A DNA stretch of 15,440 nucleotides, taken from the NCBI GenBank assembly GCA_964492895.1, contig CAZBLR010000036.1:1-15440 (forward strand), read 5' to 3'. The notes beneath the pieces are model-generated. The model searched no databases, had not been told where the DNA came from, and saw only the letters and a program-made list of their open reading frames with translations. This document shows positions 7,830 through 12,926 of this stretch, piece after piece (the first letter of the stretch is position 1; the number at the start of each line of letters is the position of its first letter). A program made the position numbers and the translations under genes. The stretch is from DATLWN01 sp964492895. Its GTDB lineage: Bacteria > Pseudomonadota > Zetaproteobacteria > Mariprofundales > Mariprofundaceae.

Positions 7830-8306
7830 TTATTCCTCCCTGATCGAGTCACAGGCGTCGGGCGAGAAGCGGTAGGTCAGAATGCGCAGGGCAACCAGCG
7901 TGACGATGGCCGTCAGGCTCAGGATGGCCTCGGTGGCGCTGTAGCTCCGGTACCACAGGCCGATCAACTCGCCGATCAGCACGACGAGCGCGGCATCGAG
8001 GATGAAGGTGACGCGCACGCGGCCGATCTGCAGGTAGGATTCCAGCGTGCGCACCAGCTCCAGGGCCGCCAGCAGGGTGACGACGTCGGTGATCATCAGC
8101 TTGGCCGGCTTGGTCCAGCTGGTGTCGATCGTGGCGTACAGGGTCAGTCCGAGATGGACGACCCCGGCGGCGATCCACAGGTAGATGATCAGCATGACCA
8201 GGCCGACCATCAGGCGCACGGCCTGCTCGTGCCAGTCTGCGCGGAGCAGGAAAAAGTCGGCACTGCGCCGTGGTTCGGATACCGGTTCGTCGACGGTGGT
8301 GCGCAT
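7830..8306 (-). CDS. PsiE-family membrane protein
   Basis: This is a 158-aa protein with a polar N terminus and four hydrophobic segments (about 31-55, 70-88, 101-118, 126-144). It fits the PsiE (phosphate-starvation-inducible E) family: YLQIGRVRVTFILDAALVVL and IGELIGLWY match the conserved centre of the family, and the length is typical. E. coli psiE responds to phosphate starvation, but the biochemical role is unknown. The ATG at 8306 has GGAGG at 8311-8315, four bases upstream. It lies 138 bp after the receiver gene on the same strand, with a short hairpin (8429-8443) in the gap and no T-tract. Cotranscription with the c-di-GMP genes is therefore possible but not shown. No clear Pho box was seen. 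Confidence 0.8.
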   Translation of the reverse strand: MRTTVDEPVSEPRRSADFFLLRADWHEQAVRLMVGLVMLIIYLWIAAGVVHLGLTLYATIDTSWTKPAKLMITDVVTLLAALELVRTLESYLQIGRVRVTFILDAALVVLIGELIGLWYRSYSATEAILSLTAIVTLVALRILTYRFSPDACDSIREE

Positions 8307-8428
8307 GGGTCCTCCGTATCACCGAGCTCTGCGTGATTCGGGGCGAAATGTAGGTTGGTGGTGTTACGGGCGGGTGAAACGGAGCTAAGGGCTGCGTGAC
8401 GGATCGGTGATCGGATTGTTCGCAAGGA

Positions 8429-8443
8429 GCCGCACGCTGCGGC
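8429..8443. other. Short hairpin after the receiver gene
   Basis: GCCGCA and TGCGGC form a 6-bp stem with a CGC loop immediately downstream of the receiver stop codon on the minus strand. There is no T-tract, so it is more likely an attenuator or RNA-end structure than a full terminator. Confidence 0.35.
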
Positions 8444-8444
8444 G

Positions 8445-8822
8445 TCAGTCTTCCCGCGCCTGGTCGAGATAGGCCAGGGCCTCGTCGACAAAGGTCTCGG
8501 GCCGGAAGGGCTTCTCGATATAGCCCTGGAAACCCTCGGTGGTCACCAGTTCGCGCGCCCATTTCTCCGGATACCCGGTGACGGCCACGATCGGGATATC
8601 GCTGATCGGGCCGATCTGCCGCAATCTGCGCAGCGTCGCCACACCGTCCATCTCGGGCATGCTGAGATCCATCAGAATCAGGTCGGGATGCTCCGTCCGG
8701 GCGATGCGCAAGGCCTCCTCCCCGCTCTCGGCTTCCAGGATTTCCTGTCCGGAATCCGCAAGCAGGGTTCCTGCAAGCTCCCGGTAAAGCGAATTGTCAT
8801 CAACGATCAGTATCTTGGCCAT
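8445..8822 (-). CDS. Single-domain CheY-like response regulator
   Basis: This 125-aa protein is a receiver domain only. The acidic pair is D8/D9 (ILIVDDN), the phosphoacceptor is D52 (LILMDLSMPEMDG), and the switch residues are T82 (VAVTGY) and K104 (IEKPF), so phosphorylation chemistry looks intact. No output domain follows, so it would act by protein contact. I chose the ATG at 8822 (MAKILIVDD), which is the normal receiver start and has GGAAGGA at 8827-8833. A start at 8864 would add 14 unrelated residues. The start lies inside the last codons of the PAS-GGDEF-EAL gene (23-nt overlap), so the two are probably translated together and may work together. No histidine kinase is in the window. 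Confidence 0.9.
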   Translation of the reverse strand: MAKILIVDDNSLYRELAGTLLADSGQEILEAESGEEALRIARTEHPDLILMDLSMPEMDGVATLRRLRQIGPISDIPIVAVTGYPEKWARELVTTEGFQGYIEKPFRPETFVDEALAYLDQARED

Positions 8823-10503
8823 ATCGTCCTTCCTCGGAGGGATCGCGTGCGCGCCCTTTACCATGGTCGGTCATCCAGCGTTCGACGTCCTTAAACGGCA
8901 TCGGCCTGGCCATGTGGTAGCCCTGGGCCTTGTCGCAGCCGAAGCCGGCGAGCTGCTGGTACATGGTTTCGTTCTCGATGCCTTCGGCCACGACGATGAG
9001 CCCGAGGGAATGAGCCAGATGAATGGTCGCCTGCACGATATTGGCATCCTTGGGATTGTCCAGCATGTGATGGATGAATGTCCGGTCGATCTTCAGCTCG
9101 TCCACGGGCAGATCCTTCAGGTAGGCCATCGAGGAATATCCCGTGCCGAAATCGTCGATCGACAGGCCCACCCCGAGCTCATGGATCTGGTTCAGGGTGC
9201 GTTTCGCCACGGTGGGATCCACCATCAGACCGGTTTCGGTGATCTCGAGCATCAGCAGCGCCGGGGGTATCCTCCACCGATCGAGACCATCCCTGATGCG
9301 GTTGACGATGTCCGGGTTCATCAGGCTACGGGCCGCGATGTTGACGCTGACGGTCATCCCCAGTCCCCGGTCGCGCCACTCCGATGCATGGTGCATGGCC
9401 TCGTTCAGTCCCCATGCCGTGAACGAATGGATCAGGTTGGTGTCCTCGATGATGGGGATGAACAGATCGGGCGAGATCAGGCCCCTGTCGGGATGTTGCC
9501 AGCGTACCAGGGCCTCGACGCCGGTGGCGACGCCATCCTGCATGTTGAGCTTGGGCTGGTAGTAGAGGGCCAGTTCCCCGGTTTCCATGGCCTGATTGAG
9601 CTCTCCCAGCAGGGAGAGGTGCTCGATGCCGTAATGCTCCATGTCGGGGTCATAGAAGGCGAAGCCGCTGCGCAGGCGCTTGGCGGCGTCCAGCGTCACC
9701 TCCGCCCGGCGCAGGATATCCTCCGGCCGGCTGTCGCTGTCGCCGGGGAACATGTCCACACCGATGTTGGCCTCGATGTCGATGCTGTACAGATCCAGCT
9801 GAATCGTGCCGGTCAACAGCGACTGGATCTCCACGACGGCGGCAAAATAGGCCTTGGCGGCCGTCAGCCCTGGCCACAGCACGGCGAAATCGTCGCCTCC
9901 GACCCTGGCGACGAAGCATTGGTGCCGATCCAGGGTCAACAGGCGCTGGCCGACCTCCTTCAGGACCTCGTTGCCGGCGGCCCTGCTCAGGGTTTCGTTG
10001 ACCGCCTTGAGCCGGGCGATGTCCAGCAGGAAGAGGCCGAAGGGATCCCGGGTATCGATCCGCTGTTTCATCTGGGTAAGCAGGGCGTTGAGATTGGCCA
10101 GGCCGGTCAGCGGATCGAGGGTCGCGAGGCTCAGCATCCTGTCTTCCTGCTGCTTGCGCTCCGTCATGTCCTGGATGAAGCCGAAGAAACAGCGATGGCC
10201 GGCCACGGTGGTCTCGCCGAGCAGGATGTGCAGCGGAAAGACACTGCCGTCCTTGCGGATACCTTCCAGTTCCCGGCCCTCGATGCCGATGATGCGGGAC
10301 TCGCCGGTTTCGAGGTAGCGGCGGATGTAATCCGCGTGTTTGCCGCGATGCGGGGCGGCCATCAGCATGCTGATATTGCAGCCGAGCACCTCGTTGCCCG
10401 TATACCCGAACATGCCGCCGGCGGCCGCGTTGAAGGACAGGATGATGCCCAGTTCATCGGTGGTCACGATGCCGATGGGGGCATTGTCGATAATGGCCTG
10501 CAT
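8800..10503 (-). CDS. PAS-GGDEF-EAL cyclic-di-GMP phosphodiesterase (candidate heme-PAS sensor)
   Basis: This is a 567-aa soluble protein with a PAS domain (about 1-118), GGDEF (about 125-285) and EAL (about 300-548). EAL residues needed for c-di-GMP hydrolysis are present: E330 (EAL), N388 (SVNIA), E420 (LEITE), D450/D451 (DDFGTGYSS), K471 (KIDRTF), E507 (VAEGIE) and Q527 (AQGY). The GGDEF signature is changed to GGDDF (202-206), so cyclase activity is doubtful and a GTP-sensing or structural role is plausible. The PAS domain resembles FixL and DosP, with His56 in HADYIRRY at the heme-ligand position and RIIGI nearby. There is no membrane segment. The ATG at 10503 lacks a ribosome site and follows an in-frame TAG by one codon, so the true N terminus is uncertain. 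Confidence 0.92.
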   Translation of the reverse strand: MQAIIDNAPIGIVTTDELGIILSFNAAAGGMFGYTGNEVLGCNISMLMAAPHRGKHADYIRRYLETGESRIIGIEGRELEGIRKDGSVFPLHILLGETTVAGHRCFFGFIQDMTERKQQEDRMLSLATLDPLTGLANLNALLTQMKQRIDTRDPFGLFLLDIARLKAVNETLSRAAGNEVLKEVGQRLLTLDRHQCFVARVGGDDFAVLWPGLTAAKAYFAAVVEIQSLLTGTIQLDLYSIDIEANIGVDMFPGDSDSRPEDILRRAEVTLDAAKRLRSGFAFYDPDMEHYGIEHLSLLGELNQAMETGELALYYQPKLNMQDGVATGVEALVRWQHPDRGLISPDLFIPIIEDTNLIHSFTAWGLNEAMHHASEWRDRGLGMTVSVNIAARSLMNPDIVNRIRDGLDRWRIPPALLMLEITETGLMVDPTVAKRTLNQIHELGVGLSIDDFGTGYSSMAYLKDLPVDELKIDRTFIHHMLDNPKDANIVQATIHLAHSLGLIVVAEGIENETMYQQLAGFGCDKAQGYHMARPMPFKDVERWMTDHGKGRARDPSEEGRYGQDTDR

Positions 10504-10506
10504 GGA

Positions 10507-10581
10507 CTACGACGAACAGGCCGCCGGTTCGTTCCGGTGCCGGCCCGGCAAGGAGGGCGGTGAATCCAGCAACGCGATCAT
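10507..10581 (-). other. Short upstream reading frame ending next to the PAS-GGDEF-EAL start
   Basis: An ATG at 10581 opens 24 codons (MIALLDSPP...PAACSS) in the same frame as the PAS-GGDEF-EAL gene. It stops at TAG (10509-10507), one codon before that gene's ATG. It could be a leader peptide giving re-initiation, or the former N terminus of the enzyme cut by an amber mutation. It has no good ribosome site, so it may also be chance. Confidence 0.25.
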
Positions 10582-10621
10582 GGAGGAAACATACCGGCTA
10601 CGCACGAGCGTGCCCAGCGCT

Positions 10622-10655
10622 AAAAAGGCGAAAGGCGGCATGGCCGCCTTTCGCC
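10622..10655 (-). terminator. Intrinsic terminator after the cytochrome c gene
   Basis: On the minus strand, GGCGAAAGGCGGC (10655-10643) pairs perfectly over 13 bp with GCCGCCTTTCGCC (10639-10627) around a 3-nt loop, followed by TTTTT (10626-10622). It lies 18 bp after the cytochrome stop and is the strongest terminator in the window. It separates the cytochrome from the c-di-GMP genes downstream. Confidence 0.95.
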
Positions 10656-10672
10656 CCCGAGTCGGCCGGTGT

Positions 10673-11050
10673 TTAGTGCAGCGTCTTCAGAAAGGCGATG
10701 ATGGCATCGGCGTCGGCGCCGCATTTGCGCTGCGGCGGCATGCGTACCCGGGCGCTTGAGTCGCCGCTGAACTCCTTCGCGGCCTCGGGCGAGTTGCATA
10801 CCCACTTGCGCAGGTGCTCCTCGTCCCAGGTCCAGGCATGGGTCTTCATCACGGGGCTGTAGTTGAAGCCTTCCGCCATGCCTGCCTTGCGTCCGAACAC
10901 ACCGAACAGGTTCGGACCCGTTTTGTTGGGGGCGCCCTTGTCGAAGGTGTGGCACACCTTGCACTTGGCGACCGGATCGGCGGCCTGCGATTCGCCGGTC
11001 CAGGCCAGCATCATTCCCAGCGTTGCCATCATCAGCATCAATGTCTTCAT
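10673..11050 (-). CDS. Class I c-type cytochrome, periplasmic
   Basis: This 125-aa precursor has a Sec signal peptide (about 1-23, cleavage near SQA/ADP) and a single heme-attachment site CKVCH (C30, C33, H34). The sequence after it (KTGPNLFGVFGRKAG, FNYSPVMK) is typical of small mitochondrial-like or c2-type cytochromes. The probable axial Met is M104 in VRMPP, ahead of the closing helix ADAIIAFLKTL. The protein would carry electrons in the periplasm; its partners are unknown. Two extra cysteines, C85 and C110, could form a disulfide. AAGGAG (11057-11062) lies six bases before the ATG at 11050, which fixes the start. A long upstream extension of the frame would lie antisense to the ABC ATPase and is not real. 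Confidence 0.93.
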   Translation of the reverse strand: MKTLMLMMATLGMMLAWTGESQAADPVAKCKVCHTFDKGAPNKTGPNLFGVFGRKAGMAEGFNYSPVMKTHAWTWDEEHLRKWVCNSPEAAKEFSGDSSARVRMPPQRKCGADADAIIAFLKTLH

Positions 11051-11112
11051 GATCCGCTCCTTCATCCGTTGTTCCCGTTTCGACGGGAGTGACACGGAAA
11101 TTACGTCCGGAA

Positions 11113-11130
11113 TCTGAACCAAGTCTGAAC
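11113..11130. repeat. Direct repeat, operator-like, in the divergent region
   Basis: TCTGAAC occurs at 11113-11119 and again at 11124-11130, with a 4-bp spacer and so an 11-bp period. Two 7-bp half-sites one helical turn apart is the usual layout of OmpR/PhoB-type binding sites. It lies between the divergent cytochrome c and NodI-type genes and could serve either. The regulator is not identified. Confidence 0.4.
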
Positions 11131-11150
11131 GGGTTCGGGCCGCCGCCGCG

Positions 11151-11165
11151 GCACCGGAGCCGGTG
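11151..11165. other. Hairpin in the leader of the NodI-type gene
   Basis: GCACCGG and CCGGTGC form a perfect 7-bp inverted repeat around AG, 32 bp upstream of the ABC ATPase start. No T-tract follows. It may be an operator dyad or a leader hairpin. Confidence 0.3.
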
Positions 11166-11197
11166 CGTTCGTGCCGGACTTGTGAAAGACTGCGCCG

Positions 11198-12109
11198 ATG
11201 AGCGATGCGGTGGTCAGCGCCCGTGGGGTGCAGAAGCGTTTCGGCGAGCGCGAGGTCGTCTGCGGCGTGGATTTCGACATCCGCCCGGGCATCTGCTTCG
11301 GCATCCTCGGGCCCAACGGTGCCGGCAAGACGACGCTGATCCGCATGCTGCTCGGCATGTCGCCGGTCTCCGGCGGTGTCTACACGCTGTTCGGCCGTCC
11401 GGCCGGGGATCGCGAGATACGTGCGCGCGTCGGCGTGGTGCCGCAGATGGACAACCTGGATCCGGATTTCTCGGTGCGCGAGAACCTCGTCGTCTATGCG
11501 CGTTATTTCGGCATCGCACCCCGCGAGGCCGCGCCCAGGGCGGAGGAGCTGTTGGCCTTCGCCGAGCTGTCGCAGCGCGGCGACAGCCCGGTGTCCAGCC
11601 TGTCCGGCGGCATGAAGCGTCGGCTGATGATCGCCCGTTCCCTGATCAACGATCCCGACCTGGTGGTGCTCGACGAGCCGACCACCGGCCTGGACCCGCA
11701 GGCCCGACACCTGATCTGGCAGCGCCTGCGCGATCTGAAGCGCCGCGGCAAGACGCTGGTGCTGACGACGCATTACATGGAGGAGGCCGAGCAGCTGTGC
11801 GACGAGCTGATGGTGCTCGAGCACGGCCGCATCCTGGCCCGCGGCTCGCCGCGCGAATTGATGCGTGCGCATGTGGAGCCGGAGGTGGTGGAACTGCGCG
11901 GCGGGCTGTCGGACGCCGGCGTCGAGGAGTTGTGCCGGAATCTCGAGTTGCGGCGCGAGCATGTGGCCGACACCTGGTTCTGCTATGCCGAGGACGCGCG
12001 GCCGCTGGTGTCGCGCTGCGCCGGGGTGCCCGGGCTGATCTTCGTGCACCGGCCGACGAACCTCGAGGACGTGTTCCTGCGCCTGACCGGGCGGGAGCTC
12101 CGGGATTGA
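11198..12109 (+). CDS. ABC exporter ATP-binding protein, NodI type
   Basis: This 303-aa nucleotide-binding subunit would drive export through the permease encoded next. It has Walker A GPNGAGKT (38-45), Q-loop VVPQMDN (81-86), signature LSGGM (135-139), Walker B LVVLDEP (155-161) and the H-loop His192. The stretches PQMDNLDPDFSVRENL, ARSLINDP and TTGLDPQARHLIW are characteristic of the NodI branch of the DrrA-like family. In rhizobia NodI exports Nod factor, but homologues are widespread in beta- and gammaproteobacteria without nodulation genes, so the cargo is unknown. The ribosome site is weak (GAAAGA). Its stop overlaps the TTG start of the permease gene (TTGA). Confidence 0.9.
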   Translation: MSDAVVSARGVQKRFGEREVVCGVDFDIRPGICFGILGPNGAGKTTLIRMLLGMSPVSGGVYTLFGRPAGDREIRARVGVVPQMDNLDPDFSVRENLVVYARYFGIAPREAAPRAEELLAFAELSQRGDSPVSSLSGGMKRRLMIARSLINDPDLVVLDEPTTGLDPQARHLIWQRLRDLKRRGKTLVLTTHYMEEAEQLCDELMVLEHGRILARGSPRELMRAHVEPEVVELRGGLSDAGVEELCRNLELRREHVADTWFCYAEDARPLVSRCAGVPGLIFVHRPTNLEDVFLRLTGRELRD

Positions 12110-12870
12110 ACACGCCCGCCCGCATCCTCGCCGTCTGGCGCCGTAATTTCCTGGTGTGGCGCAAGCTCGCCGTCGCCTCGCTGCTCGGCAATTTCGGCGA
12201 TCCGTTCCTGTACCTGCTCGGCCTCGGCTACGGCCTCGGCCTGTATATCGGCAAGATGGGCGGCATCCCCTACATGGCCTTCCTGGCCAGCGGCATCCTG
12301 TGTTCGAGCGCCATGAACACGGCCACCTTCGAGGGCCTGTACTCGGCCTTCACGCGCATGAACCAGCAATATACCTGGGAAGGCATGATGGCCACGCCCC
12401 TGGGCCTGCCGGACATCGTCGCCGGCGAGATCCTGTGGGCGGCGACCAAGAGCCTGATCAGCTGCACGGCGATCCTGATCGTCGCCATGCTGCTCGGCGG
12501 CGTGCAGACGCCGGAAACCGCCTGGCTGGCGCTGCCGGTGGTGTTCCTGTCCGGCCTGTGCTTCGCCGCCATCGCGCTGGTCGTATGCGCGCTGGCCCCG
12601 GGCTACGACTTCTTCATCTACTACTTCACGCTGCTGGTCACGCCGATGTTCCTGTTCTGCGGCGTGTTCTATCCGCTCGCGGCGTTGCCGCATGCGGCCC
12701 AGATGATCGCGCAGGTGCTGCCGCTGACGCATGCCGTGGCCCTGATGCGCCCGCTGCTGACCACGCTGCCGCTGACCCATGTGGGGCTGCATCTGGCCGT
12801 GCTCGCCGCCTATGCCGCGGCCGGCTACGTGCTGGCGGTGCGCCTGGCCAGCCGGCGCCTGCTGCGCTGA
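12106..12870 (+). CDS. ABC-2 type exporter permease, NodJ type
   Basis: This 254-aa integral membrane protein of the ABC-2 family is the partner of the preceding ATPase. Family features are the N-terminal VWRRNFLVWRKLAVASLLGN, then FGDPFLYLLGLGYGLG, the motif NTATFEGLYSAFTRM, and about six hydrophobic segments ending near LASRRLLR. The TTG at 12106 is chosen because it overlaps the upstream stop as TTGA and gives a full-length NodJ; there is no ATG before residue 55 or so. Translation is probably coupled to the ATPase. The pair would form a small-molecule or lipid-linked exporter of unknown cargo. Confidence 0.88.
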   Translation: MNTPARILAVWRRNFLVWRKLAVASLLGNFGDPFLYLLGLGYGLGLYIGKMGGIPYMAFLASGILCSSAMNTATFEGLYSAFTRMNQQYTWEGMMATPLGLPDIVAGEILWAATKSLISCTAILIVAMLLGGVQTPETAWLALPVVFLSGLCFAAIALVVCALAPGYDFFIYYFTLLVTPMFLFCGVFYPLAALPHAAQMIAQVLPLTHAVALMRPLLTTLPLTHVGLHLAVLAAYAAAGYVLAVRLASRRLLR

Positions 12871-12892
12871 TGCGTCCCTGTTGGGCCGGGCG

Positions 12893-12920
12893 TTGAGTCG
12901 CCGGCCGCAGCACGTAGAGT
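12893..12920 (+). promoter_or_regulatory. Possible promoter immediately before dnaX
   Basis: TTGAGT (12893-12898) and TAGAGT (12915-12920) match four of six bases each, with a 16-bp spacer. The −10-like hexamer ends six bases before the dnaX ATG, so transcription would begin at or next to the start codon. This is weak and may be chance; dnaX may instead be read from the exporter operon 56 bp upstream. Confidence 0.3.
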
Positions 12921-12926
12921 AGGCGC

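Noticed and set aside
8823..8864. Longer N terminus for the receiver starting at 8864
   Set aside because: The 14 added residues have no family match, and the internal ATG at 8822 has the better ribosome site and the standard receiver start.
8794..10563. 589-codon plus-strand frame opposite the PAS-GGDEF-EAL gene
   Set aside because: The minus-strand product has all EAL motifs, while this frame has none and no ribosome site.
11051..12049. Upstream extension of the cytochrome c frame
   Set aside because: It would run antisense through the ABC ATPase and remove the signal peptide from the N terminus. AAGGAG fixes the start at 11050.
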